Positions 12,391 through 23,593 of a DNA stretch of 64,000 nucleotides are shown piece after piece. The stretch lies in contig BSBM01000440.1 of NCBI GenBank assembly GCA_027924585.1, positions 14,105,501 through 14,169,500 of the forward strand, read 5' to 3'. Position 1 is the first letter of the stretch. Each line of letters begins with the position of its first letter. Origin of the DNA: Larix kaempferi (taxonomy: Eukaryota; Streptophyta; Pinopsida; Pinales; Pinaceae). Under the pieces are notes generated by a model. It was not told the DNA's origin. It was given only the letters and a program-made list of their open reading frames with translations, and searched no databases. The translations under genes were made by a program, and so were the position numbers.

Positions 12391-13315
12391 TGTTAGAAAG
12401 TGACAACAAGGAAGGTCTTCCTGCATTGCATGTGTCCTTGCATGTAGAAGACTTAAATGAAGAAGCCAAAAATGTATTTAATGTATTTTTCGTAAGTTTA
12501 CTTTGGAAAATATATTAAAGTGATCTAATTATTAATTGACTTAATGGAACACTTTTTTATAAAGTGAAGGTAAAAAATATTTAAGTGATGGCTAATCTAA
12601 TCTTGGCCACTCATCTCACTAAAGGATCTCATCTATTGATCCATAGTGAGATTAGGTTTTTTGCTTAGCCAATTTGTCAAAAACGAGGATCAATTGGTGG
12701 AGAGGACACAATTACATTCCGATAGAGACAGAGAGAAAGAAGTGTCAGAGAGAGAGTTTTGCAGAGAAGACGGAGAAGCAAAGTCAGAGAGATCGAGCAT
12801 CCAGGAAAGAAGGTCGTACTAGTTCGCAGAGGAAAGAGCCGAGGCCGAATTGTAGAGGTGGACCATACAGCTGCAGTCCGTACAGACCATATAGCAGACA
12901 GTCGTACAGGCAGTACAGATTCCGTACAGCAGGTCGTACAGATTTTGTGCAGGCCATACAGCAGCAGGTCGTACAGCTGCATTGGGGACCGTGCCATTCC
13001 ATAGGTTTTCTCAGTGAGTTTGTGTTGGTTCGATTTTTCCAAGTTGGGAATAAATTGATTTTTTGAAATTGTAAAAGCTTCATATTTTCTCAATAAAATA
13101 TCCTCTCATACTGCTGCATCAATTTTCCCATCTTGGGTTTTGTCCGGGGGTTTATACCCAAAAATATTGTGTTGTCTCTATTGGTGTGATTGATTGGTAT
13201 TTCTTTGAGTATTTATTTTCTGGTACATAGTGAAGAAATCCATGTGCGGTTAATAGTAACAATTTGGGTTTAATTAAATAATCCAGCCCTAGAGTGGATT
13301 TTAAGGAAATTTACA
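12391..13315 (+). repeat. Copia-2 5' LTR (925 bp)
   Basis: Starts TGTTAGAAAGTGACAAC and ends directly before the primer site at 13316. Same length as the 3' copy. It carries a GTACAG-rich segment (12860-12985). Overlapping small ORFs on both strands at 12674-13093 are by-products of this repeat and are not called. Confidence 0.95.
12860..12985. repeat. GTACAG/ATACAG cluster in Copia-2 LTR
   Basis: About eight (C/T)(G/C)(G/A)TACAG words plus several GCAG words are packed into 125 bp, for example at 12867, 12879, 12903 and 12923. The 3' LTR has the matching block at 26170-26285 with different point changes. Confidence 0.7.
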
Positions 13316-13332
13316 TGGTATTAGAGCTCTTC
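13316..13332 (+). other. Primer-binding site of Copia-2
   Basis: TGGTATTAGAGCTCTTC abuts the LTR end and matches the initiator-Met tRNA site TGGTATCAGAGC with one change. Confidence 0.85.
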
Positions 13333-13429
13333 TGAGCAGACTGAAATAAAGTAGCAGGTTGGTTGGATAGATTAGTGGCATATCTATCCAAGGGTTTACA
13401 GGCACTATTTTCTATAGACTCTAGGGGGC

Positions 13430-14171
13430 AGAAAAATTTCCTACTTGGAAAGAAAGGATCACCAGGATCCTAGATGTCAGTGATGTTGAAGAGCACATTG
13501 ATGATCAGAAGTCTGTTGTCACACATCCGATAGATTTGGCTAGATAAAAGAAGATAGATTCCATAGCTATACTGATCATCTTAGATGGGATGAAGGACCA
13601 TATACTCCCTCATCTGTCTGGGAAGAAGATCGAATTAGAGATGTGGAAGGATTTGGAGAGTCTCTACCAGAGAAAGAATAAAAACCGGAAGATGGTGTTG
13701 CAGGAGATATTGCGCAGTACCATGATGGCCAAGGGTGAAGGAGTGGTGCCTTATCTTACAAGCCTCACACAGATCAGGGATGATCTTGGAGAATTGGGCT
13801 CTAAGACTGAGGATGAGGAGTTAGTTTGTATAGCTCTCAATGGATTTTCTAAGCCATGGGACGTCTTTGTTAAAGGCATGGTGGATAGGGAGAACCTCCT
13901 TGACTGGAAAATATTGTGGTGTGACTTGGCACAAGAAGATACCCATATTGGTCAAGGTTCAGCTTCATCAAGTGGTGCTCCACATATCGTGGATGAAGAT
14001 GCTCTAGCCCTAGCAAGCAAAGTTAAGGGGAAGGAAAAGAAGAAGAAGGGTGGTAAGAAGAACTTGGACATGTCAAAATTCAAGTGCTTCTTATGCCACA
14101 AGCATGGACACTTTGCTTCCCAGTTCGTAGGAGAAAAACACACAGATGGCAGGTTCAGCAGAGGTGGATGA
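13430..14171 (+). pseudogene. Copia-2 gag
   Basis: The frame runs from about 13430 (KFPTWKERITRILDVSDVEEHI) through a TAA at about 13545 into a 193-codon open stretch at 13590-14171. It shows the Copia gag core (MWKDLESLYQRKNKNRK, VPYLTSLTQIRDDLGELG, ALNGFSKPWDVF), a Lys-rich linker, and one zinc knuckle at 14083-14127, CFLCHKHGHFASQF. The last Cys of the knuckle is replaced by Phe, so zinc binding would be lost. In life this protein forms the particle and binds RNA. The start codon is not certain. Confidence 0.85.
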
Positions 14172-14185
14172 CTTCATCAAGAGTT

Positions 14186-15236
14186 TTGATGAGGAATTTT
14201 GTTTGATAGCTTGCATGGAAAGCTCCATCAGCAACAACATTTGGTATGTGGACAACAGTGCATCTTGTCACATGACAGGACATAAATCGTTCTTCAAAAT
14301 CTTGCAAGAGGGTGGAGTAAATCTCCATATTGAGTTAGGAGATGATGTGCGGTATTAGGCGCAGGGTGTTGGTACTGTTTCATTTCAGAGGGGGTTTGGA
14401 AATCCCATCAGCTTTGTTGATGTGTTATATGTCCCAGGGATGACGAATAAACTCATATCAGTTTCCACACTAGAAGACAAGGCTTTTCTAGTGACTTTCC
14501 GGGACAGGAAAGCATATATCAAGCCACATGGGTCAGATCAGAGATTGGGTAGGATGATTGGGGTTCGGAGTGGGAAGGTTTATAGACTACAGTTTGATCC
14601 TGTAAAGGATCTTGTCAGCATCATCAGTAGTGATGGTGAGTTATGACATAGGAGGATGGCACACTGACATCATGGTGCACTGAGGCATCTGAGACAGGAA
14701 GTTATCAGAGTTCCTTCAGTACAGGGGAGAAGGAAAACCACTACAAGGGTTGTGCATTGGGGAATAACATCAAGAGACCTTTCCCACATACTGAGCACAA
14801 GTCTGAGGGTGCCTTAGACTTGGTGCATTCGGATGTATGCAGACCGATGAGCATCCATTATTTCAGTGGTTACAGTTATTGCATCACATTCATTGATGAC
14901 TATTCCAAGAAAACCTGGATCTATTTTCTGAAGGCCAAGTTAGAGGTCTTTGATCAGTTTCGAGAGTTCAAGACTCTCGTAGATCAGGGATTACTACTAT
15001 TCCTATGGGACAAGGCATTTTGTACTGCATTATATGTCCAGAACAGGTGTCCCCACACAACACTAGGGAGGAAGACACCTGAGGAGGTATTCACAGGTAC
15101 TAGACTGGATGTGAGTCATTTGCGCATATTTGGGAGTATTTACTATTGTCACATTCATGCTGACACTAGGAAGAAGATGGATCCTTTTGGAGAGAAGGGG
15201 CTTCTACTGGGGTATAGTGAGACTTCCAAGGCTTAG
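14186..15236 (+). pseudogene. Copia-2 protease and integrase, catalytic centre deleted
   Basis: The protease motif appears as WYVDNSASCHMTG near 14243, where DSGAS would be expected; the change probably kills it. The pre-integrase domain begins LYVPGMTNKLISVSTLED (14425). Integrase shows HSDVCRPMS (14826) and the FIDDYSKKTWIYFLKAK stretch. At about 14990 the reading jumps from FKTLVDQG to LFLWDKAFCTALYVQNRCPH, missing roughly 80-90 residues, including the segment that carries the second Asp and the Glu of the catalytic triad. The C-terminal part (KTPEEVFTGTRLDVSHLRIFG) remains. The deletion keeps the frame. Confidence 0.85.
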
Positions 15237-16783
15237 ATTATATGTCCTAGCTCCCAAGATGATCATTGTGAGAAGGTATGTCCAGTTTAACGAGGACAGA
15301 GCCTTGAGAATATTTATGGAATTACCATCATAGGAGCAGCCAACTGAGGACTCGGGAGGAGTCAAGCTAGAGGATTCACATGTACAAATTCAGACACAGG
15401 GCACAAGTTCTGGTAGTTAGAGGGATTCAGGTCGGCAGGATCCTCCTATCATTTATTTGGAGGATGAGCAGCAACAGGAGGAGGATATCTAGCATCCACA
15501 GGATGCAAACACCAGACCACGACCTAGGTGGTATAGGTCCATTGTTCAGGATTACATACAGGTGAGTCTTCCACATAGATCCATAAGGTAGAGAAAACCA
15601 CCAGATAGATTGAGATATATGGCACTGATGACAGAGTTGATTGACTCTGAACCTTCTAGTTTCTAGGAGGTTGCACAACATGATGTGTGGCAAGAGGCCA
15701 TGGCTGAGGAGTATGACTCAATCATGAAGAATCAAGTATGGGAGGTTGTTCAGAGGCCATAGTATAAGAAAGTGGTCGGATTCATATGGATCTACAAGGT
15801 AAAGCATGCAACAGACGAAAGTGTGGAGAAGTACAACGCACGCTTCATGGCGAAGGGGTATTCGTAGAAGGAAGGTATTGACTATGAGTAAACCTTCGCC
15901 CCTATCTCTAGGTATTCTTCGATTCAGACTATCCTATCATTGGAATCAGAGATGGGTTGGCGCGCTCATCAGATGGACGTGAAGATAGCTTTCCTCAATG
16001 CAGTTATTGAGGAAGAGGTTTATATTGAGCAGCCAGAGGGGTTTGAGGAAGAGAGTATGGAGTCGCATGTATGCAAGTTGCAGAGAGCTCTTCATGGGAT
16101 CAAGAAGGCACCTCGAGCATGGTACTCGAGGATTGATAGCTATCTACGAGAGATGGGTTTCCAGTGGAGTGAGGAAGACCATAACTTGTACTTCTTTTCA
16201 AGTGAGGTACCTCTCATACTGGTTCTATATGTGGATGATCTATTTCTTACAGGAGATGAGAAGCTGATCAGTGACTGCAAGTCCAATCTTGTAGTGGAGT
16301 TTGAGATGAAAGACCTTGGGCTGATGCATTACTTTCTAGGTCTAGAGGTTTGGCAGATATATGGGTGCTTCTTCATTGGACAAGGGAAGTATGCAGTGGA
16401 GATCCTAAAGAGATTCGGGATGGAGGACTGTAGATATATAGACATAACTCTAGTTACCAACTGGAGGAAGATTGATGTATCGGGATCAGAGGAGTTTGAT
16501 CCTACACTGTATAGGAAGCTTATCCGGTCGCTTATGTATCTGTTCAACACTCAACCATACATTAGCTTTGCAGTCAACTCTTTGAGTCAAGTCATGGTGA
16601 ACCCTCGAAGAGTACATTGGACAGCTGGGAAGCACAAACTTTGCTATATCAGAGGCACGGTGGAGTATGGATTGGTTTATGAGCGCAGTTGGAGTTTATA
16701 GTTAGCAGGTTTCATAGATACTGACTGGGAGGATGTGTAGAGGATCGGAAAAGCACTTCAGGTTTCTGCTTCAGCATTGGATC
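15237..16783 (+). pseudogene. Copia-2 reverse transcriptase and start of RNase H
   Basis: After a decayed linker (15237-15690), RT is readable from WQEAMAEEYDSIMKNQVWEVV (about 15690) to RNase H. Landmarks: MAKGYS (stop at 15867), TFAP (TAA before it), HQMDVKIAFLNAVIEEEVYIEQPEGF (15970), GIKKAPRAWYSRID and LYVDD (16225-16239, catalytic Asp pair present). Also seen are KDLGLMHYFLGLEV and the RNase H start (FIDTDWEDV, DRKSTSGFCFSIGSG). A 253-codon open stretch spans 15940-16701. The RNase H reading is cut at 16783 by Copia-3 and resumes at 25303. Confidence 0.9.
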
Positions 16784-16788
16784 AGGGG

Positions 16789-18502
16789 TGTTGGAATATT
16801 CAACAATACTGAGAGGGGGGGTGAATCAGTATTGTCTTCTTCTTCCTTTTATTAAAACAATTAGTACAAGACACACAAATAATCAAACTAGTTAGGACAC
16901 AAGATTTTATCGTGGAAACTTCAAAGAGAAAACCACCAACTCATACTCATTAATAAGATGAATTTTACAAAATTGCTTATCTGCTTCTACAGAAAGGATG
17001 TAACTACACCCCATGTTTTTCCTGCTGCTACAGACAAGCATGCTACAACACCCCAAATATTCTGCCTACTACTACAGGCAAGGATGAAATGACACCCTGT
17101 TCTCCAGCTTCTACTGGATGGAGGCTACGACCCCCAATAGGATTCTTGCCTTCCCTAGCACCACACTGCCACCCTAATTTGATTTCATCATACTTCTAGA
17201 TCTTCTTTATGTTTTCAAACCTATCACTAGGTTTCGTTCTTTGGTCTCTGTCTACAACTGCTGCTACATAGATATGGATCACAGAGACAACTTCTTTTAC
17301 TCAACACTATGTCTATAATACCTTCTAACACATCTTCTCCGAATGCATCTTCTCACAGTTGCGCCTTTTCATTCTTAGATTGTGCCTCTTCATGAAAACA
17401 CAATTCTTCATTTTAATAATTCTTTAACTCTATTTAGGTTTATCAGTCATGACTTTCTGCAACAAAATCTTTCCAAAATTGCCTCTCCGCAATGATAATT
17501 CTACACCATAATTCCTTCCAGATTTTCTTTTTTTCGTAATGATATTTCCGCAAAAAATCATTCTTCAATTTCCTTTCCACAATGATCTTTCCACATTTAC
17601 CTTTCCACAGTGACCTTTCCCCAATTTCCTTTTCGCGGTGGTTTTTCAACAATTTCCTTTTCGCAATGACTTTTCTGCAATCTCCTTTCCACAGTGATCA
17701 TGGACCATCTGATCTTGATCAACGGTGGATTTTCTTTTCGCAGCTTGCGGATTGTGGAACTATATTTCAATTTTTACAGACTATCTTCCATAATTTGTCT
17801 CCGGCAAGTCTCTTTCCACAAGTTTATTTTCACAGTGGGTTGCGGATTGCGGATTGTGTATTGCGGACATGGCTTCAATTTTTCCTAGAATGGGCTTCTG
17901 CAATTTCCCTCTTGCAATTCCTTTTCCACAACTCTTTACAACCATCGATTTCTTGTGGGTTCTTTCCTGACCGTCGATCTGAGATCAAATGCGGATCTAT
18001 TATATTTCATTCACATTCACTTCGTGATCTCTTTCCCATCATTGATCCATCTTTTCTCCTTTAATCTCGATCATCCAAATTTCTACAAACTTCAATCTTT
18101 GCAACTCTACGATTCTACATTGATTGATCAGAGAATCAATCAATCACTCAATCGATCATCACCAGAATTGATTCCCTTGTTGTTTCTGCACATCAAATTC
18201 GTGGTTTTACACACACACAGATAATTCATACATCTGCTACAACATTCAATCTTCAAAATCCCTTACTTCAGACATAGATTCATGCGTACACACATAGACA
18301 ACTTAATTAACTTTCTTTATTCACACAGGAACATGATACAAAAAGGGTCGCTTCCTCTGGCCTAGTTTACATTGATTTGGCCACCCCTATCCATACTCTT
18401 CATAATGATGCCATGCCATGTCATCATCCTTGCCATCATGTCCTTGGTTATTCCTTTGTCATTACTGAACTCCTTTGACATCAATGAAAACCATATCCAA
18501 CA
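16789..18502 (-). repeat. Copia-3 3' LTR (left copy, 1714 bp)
   Basis: On the plus strand it reads TGTTGGAATATTC to CATATCCAACA. The block at 17455-17700 is an array of CTTTCCGCAATGA-like words, also present in the right copy at 24260-24475. The polypurine tract lies just to its right. ORFs at 17443-18224 belong to this non-coding repeat. Confidence 0.93.
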
Positions 18503-18518
18503 TTCTCCCCCTTTGGCA
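18503..18518 (-). other. Polypurine tract of Copia-3
   Basis: Read on the minus strand, TGCCAAAGGGGGAGAA abuts the LTR, as needed for plus-strand DNA priming. Two similar tracts follow at about 18545 and 18602 (CTCCCCCTTTGACAT, CTCCCCCTGACAT on the plus strand). Confidence 0.8.
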
Positions 18519-18636
18519 TTGATGGAAACCACTCCTTGATTTACTCCCCCTTTGACATTAATGACAAAGGCTTTCTTTTGACAGCTCCCCATGTCAACAT
18601 ATCTCCCCCTGACATGATGCTTTTTTCTCCTTTTTA

Positions 18637-20170
18637 TTCATTGCAAAGAAATTACTCCCATATCTTGTCTAAGATGCTCAAATGCTTCTTTGGGTAGTGG
18701 CTTAGTGAAAATGTCAGCTATTTGTTATTTTGTGTGTACACATTCCAATTTGACAACCTGTTGTGACACTTGATCTCTTAGAAAATGATATTTTATTGGA
18801 ATGTGCTTTGTTTTAGAGTGCATAATAGGATTTTTTTGACATGTTTATAGCACTAGCGTTGTCACAATTGATTATTATTGGATTCTCATACTTCACAAGC
18901 AAGTATTCCAAAGTCTGCTTCATCCAAATGACTTGAGTACAACATGATGTAGCAACAATCTATTCAGCCTCTGCTGTAGATAGTGATATGGTTGATTGTT
19001 TCTTGCTAAACCATGATACCAAACAATTTTCTAAAAATAATGCTGCTCCACTAGTACTTTTTCGATCATCAACGCTTCCTGCCCAATCTGCATCAATAAA
19101 TGCTTTTAAGATGAAATCTTGGAATTTTGGGTACCATAAACCATACTCCATAGTTCCTTTTAAATATCTGAAAATTTTGTTTACTGCTGACACATGTGTT
19201 TCCTTGGGAGCTGATTGAAATCTAGCAACCAACCCTACAGTTTGCATCACATATGGTCTTGTATCTGTCACATACAGTAGGTTTCCAATCATGGATCTAT
19301 ACATGGTATGATCCACTTCCAATGACTCATCATCTTTTCTTAACTTATAACCAGTGATCACGAGAGTGCCAACATGTTTGGAGTCTTCCATCTTGAACTT
19401 CTTCAGCATATCTTTGATGTACTTGTTTTGAGAAATGAAAATTCCTTTATCTGATTGATAAACTTGTAGTCCCAAGAAGAATGTTAATTCACCCAACGTT
19501 GACATCTCAAATTCTTTTTTCATTTCAGAAGCAAAGTTTACACTCAATATTTGTAAATTGCTTCCAAAAATGATATCATCTACATAAACAACAACAATGA
19601 TCATATCCTTATCTTCGATCTTTATGTAGAGATTACTATTGGTGGCTCCTCTCTTATATCCTTGTTGTTTCAAGTAGTTATCTAGCCTTGAACACCACGC
19701 CCTTGGGGCTTGCTTGAGACCATAAAGTGCCTTTTTTAGTTTGCAAACATAGTCTTTATTCTCTGACAGGAGAAAACCTTCAGATTGTTCAATGTATACT
19801 TCCTCTTCTAGTTTCCCATTTAGAAATGCAGACTTGATATCCATTCGATATACTTTGAAATTTCTATAACATGAGAATGCCAAGAACATTGTGATTGCTT
19901 CAAGTCTCACTACAGGTGCAAAAGTCTCTTCAAAGTCAATTCCTTCCATTTGAGTATATCCCTTACACACTAGACTTGCTTTATTTCTGATCACTTTACC
20001 ATCTTCATTGAACTTATTCTTAAAAACCCATTTGGTACCTGTAACATTTTTGTCTGTAGGTCTTGGAACAAGTTCCCAAGTTTCGTTCTTCTTAATCTGA
20101 TCTAGTTATTCATTCATGGCTCTGATCCAATCATCATTTTTACTTGCCTCTGTAAAGTTCTTAGGTTCCA
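18637..20170 (-). pseudogene. Copia-3 reverse transcriptase and RNase H
   Basis: The longest ORF in the window (19994-18960, 344 codons) covers most of RT. Landmarks: SLVCKGYTQMEGIDFEETFAPV, MDIKSAFLNGKLEEEVYIEQ, ALYGLKQAPRAWCSRLD, VVYVDDIIFGS (Asp pair at 19576-19587) and TLGELTFFLGLQV. RNase H gives DADWAGSVDDRKSTSG, then SLSTAEAE, broken by a TAG at about 18960. Beyond it the frame reads on to the usual Copia end, ADIFTKPLPKEAFEHLRQDM, with the terminal stop near 18637. Catalytic residues are kept, while the break in RNase H and others upstream disable the polyprotein. Confidence 0.92.
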
Positions 20171-21715
20171 CTACTGAAAGTAGAGCTTGTTCAGTAAATA
20201 ATCTCTTTTTGTATTGACTCTTGTATCTTTGTCACCTATAATTTGTGTTTCAGGATGGTTCTTTTGTATTCTTCTTGATGGTGCTTTTGTTTCATCTCTT
20301 GGAGAATCTTCAACTTCATTTTCTTGTGATTCTTCTCTTTCGTCTTCCTCTTCTTCTTCTTCTTTCCCAACCATATCTTCATTCTTTTGCAAAACTTCTT
20401 CTTCATTGTGTGTTCTTGCATCTTCATATTTGTTTCTTATCCTTCTTGGCTTCATGTCATCCACTCTTACATCTGCATTCTCTATGATTTTGTGTAGTCT
20501 TTGATTGTAACATATGTAAGCCTTTTTGGTGGAGGAATATCCCAAGAAAATTCCTTCATCATTTCTAGAATCAAACTTGCCAAGATCATCTTCATTCCTC
20601 TTTATGAAGCACTTGCTTCCAAACACTCTAAAGTACTTGACTGATGCAGGTTTTCCATACCATAGTTCATAGGGAGTCTTGTTATTATTCACTCTGAGTT
20701 GTCCTCTATTAAGTATGTAGATAGTTGTGTATACTGCTTCTTTCCAATATATATCAGGAAGTTATGCTTCATTTAGCATGGTTCTGGTAGCTTCTTGAAC
20801 TTTCATGTTTTTTCTTTCCAACACACCATTTTGCTTAGGTGTCCTTGGGGCTGAAAATTGTCTTTTAATTCCATGGTTTTCACAAAATTCATTGAATTCA
20901 TTTGAAGTGAATTCACCTCCATTATCTGACCTATGTCATTTGATATTTTGGTTTGTCTCATTTTCCACCATAGCTTTGAAAATTTTGAACTTTTCAAAGG
21001 CTTCTAATTTTTCTTTGAGAAATGTTACCCAAGTCATCCTTGTGTAATCATCAATGATTAACATAAAATAATACTCTACCTGCAAAATTTTAGTCCTTGT
21101 TGGTCCACAAATATCAGTGTGAACTATTTCCAAGGGATGTGAGGTCACATGTTCCTTTGATTTGAAGCTAACCTTTAGTTTGTTTCCCATGCTGACAATG
21201 TTTACAAACTACATTCAGAGATTTCACAATTTTTGGAAAATATCTTACAGCTTCCTTATTACTTACCTTGAAAAGATTATCAAAATTTAAATGCCCCATC
21301 CTTCTCAAACATAACCAACTTTCATCAATCATACTCATGTAGCATTGATCTTCATTTTCTAGGATGTACACGTTACTCGAATTTCTTACAACAGACCCAA
21401 AAAGTCTCCCTGAGTCCTTTTTTCTGATTTCACATTTCTCGGAGTCAAAAGTGTAGATGTGCCCTTGGTCACAAGTTTGACTTACACTGATAAGATTAGG
21501 CTTTAGGTCTTCTACTACCAACACATTTTCAGCTTTGATCTTGCTATTGATAGTGGTTGTACCTTTGCCAATTATATTGGAAGACATATTATCTCCAAAC
21601 AAGACTCTACCCTTATTATCTTTTCCTAGGCTTATGAATTTACTTGGGTCTCCCGGCATATGTTTTGAACACCCACTGTCAATATGCCATAGATTCTACT
21701 TTTCTATCACACATA
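20171..21715 (-). pseudogene. Copia-3 protease and integrase
   Basis: On the minus strand the protease motif WHIDSGCSKHM lies near 21690-21660 and is followed by the pre-integrase domain, with VEDLKPNLISVSQTCDQG and a zinc-binding MGHLNFDNL...CKHCQHGKQ. Integrase starts with EIVHTDICGP (first Asp). A stop precedes the RSDNGGEF motif (second Asp, about 20925), and PKQNGVLERKN carries the Glu. The C-terminal part (YELWYGKPASVKYFRVFGSKCF, 20692-20500) is followed by a strongly acidic Glu-rich linker (about 20400-20280). The DDE triad is intact, but stops lie at about 20937 and 20763. Confidence 0.9.
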
Positions 21716-21759
21716 GAGAAATCATGGATTTCTCCTCCTCCTTCCTTTTCTTCCAATCC

Positions 21760-23525
21760 TTTCTCTATTTTTTGTCTTGGAATTCTTTTGCATCAGTGCT
21801 TTTTGTAGGATTCATTAGCTTACAATTTCTTGTTGTATGTCCATGGTTATTGCATTTGTAACATTCTATGTCATACTTTTGAAGAGGTGCAAAAAATGTA
21901 TGATTCCTTGCTTTTGGTTTATTACTAGATGCCCTCTTCTTGTAGTCAAGAAACTTTCCATATGCTCTGCAATTTAGGGCTTTATGTGCAAAATTATTAC
22001 AAGAGTAAGAATGTCCAAATAAGATCTGCTGATATCTATTTGTCTTTGGTCTTCTAGGTATTACATTAGTTCTATTTTTTTCAAGAGAGGATGGAGCAGA
22101 TTTCTTGCTTTCTTCCATTTTAAATGGACTCTTTAGTGCAGCAGCATAACTTCTTTTATTTCTTCCTTGGATTGTGAAGGAGGAACATGCTGGATTCCCT
22201 TTATTATCATATCCTAAACAAGATTTATCTGTTGATGGTCTTTGGCTACTCAAGATGTCATCTAAAGTCTTTGAAATTTTTTCATATTTTGACTTAATAG
22301 ATTCTTCATTGAGCTTATTTCTAAGCTGCATAATTTATTCTTCAAGTTTTTCTAATTCTTGTTTTCTCTCTTTGAGCTGTAAATCTAGGTCTCTTTCAAT
22401 CTTCTTGGCCTCTTCAAGCTGGGTTTTCAAATCACTAATGATTTGGTTTGACTATTTATTCTTTTTCCTGCATTTTTCAAGTTCTTCAAGAGCACTGACT
22501 AATTCAGATCTTAGATCTACTTCTCCTTCTTCCATTGATTCATCATCTTGAGCTTGGGCTTCTATTCCCATGAAGAGAATATCAGTTTCCTCATATTCAC
22601 TTGTGTCTTCATCTTCACTACCTTCCATGGTGTAAAAAATCTTCTTCTTTTCATTAAACTTCTTTTTGTTTCCTGTTTTGTCCTTTTTGAACCTCTTTGA
22701 TGCTTCTTTCTCATCACTTCCATTTTGCTTAGTATAAGGACATTTTGAAGAAAAGTGTCCAACTCTTCCACAATTAAAGCACTTTAGAGGTAGATTTTCT
22801 TTGTACTTGCTAGTACCTCTCTCAAGCTTCTTGATGAAAAGAGCTTCTTCATCATTTGAATTTTCTTATCGGTTCTTGGATAAGGCTTTAAAGGTTGCTT
22901 CTTTCTTTGATTGCCCATCTTCTCCTTTTATCATCTCATAGGCAATGAAGATCCCATGTAGTTCATCTACTGTTATGTCTTCAAGATCATCTCGTTCTTC
23001 TAGAGCATATACCTTTGAGTCATACCTCATTGGCAGGGTTCTTAGTACGTTTTTAACTACTTCTTTCTCAGTTAATTATCCTCCAAGACCTCTAATAGCA
23101 TTGACAATTTCATCTATCCTTAGAAGATACTCTGCAATATTTTCTTTCTCTTTCATTTTTAGGATTCCAAACTGACCCTTGTATGTTTGATTTTTTTATT
23201 GTTTGACCTTTGATGCTCCTTCATAGACAACTTTTAATTTATCCCAAGCCTCCTTGTCTATCTTACATTGCATGACTTTCACAAACAATGAATTTGTTAA
23301 CCCACTCAAAATTGCATTCAGGGCTTTTTCATTGGCCGTATATTGGTCAAGTTCTTTTTTGTCTATAGGTAGGTTGTCTCCTATTTTATACTTCTTTTCA
23401 ACTGCTCTCCAAACCTTCCATCCAAGAGACATTAAATGACATTTCATTCTTGCACTCTAGTATGCATAATTAATTCCTATGAACAGTGGAGGTCTGTTGG
23501 TAACTAATCTTTCATGTTGATCCAT
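21760..23525 (-). pseudogene. Copia-3 gag with three zinc knuckles and a coiled coil
   Basis: The start is ATG on the minus strand at 23525 (MDQHERLVTNRPPLF). The gag core follows (LMSLGWKVWRAVEKKYKIGD, EAWDKLKVVYEGASKVK). The first knuckle is CFNCGRVGHFSSKC (about 22775). After it come acidic sequence and a coiled coil (about 22530-22270), then a damaged second knuckle (SCNNFAHKALNC, first Cys lost, about 21985) and a third, CYKCNNHGHTTRNC (about 21850). Stops occur at about 23460, 23200, 22870, 22455 and 22335. A long gag with several knuckles and a coiled coil is known in some plant Copia lineages; I do not assign one. Confidence 0.88.
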
Positions 23526-23578
23526 TGTGGTCTTAATTAGGATCTTCCTTCCAGTGATTAGACTATAGTGAAGAAACC

Positions 23579-23593
23579 TGCTATGATACCAAT
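23579..23593 (-). other. Primer-binding site of Copia-3
   Basis: On the minus strand the sequence following the LTR reads ATTGGTATCATAGCAGG, close to the initiator-Met tRNA site. Confidence 0.8.

Noticed and set aside
12674-13093. Overlapping ORFs on both strands, one of 138 codons
   Set aside because: They lie wholly in the Copia-2 LTR; the Arg/Ser/Tyr-rich content follows from the GTACAG repeats.
17443-18224. ORFs in the Copia-3 LTR, including one of 160 codons
   Set aside because: Located in a proven LTR; the matching region of the other LTR breaks the frames differently.
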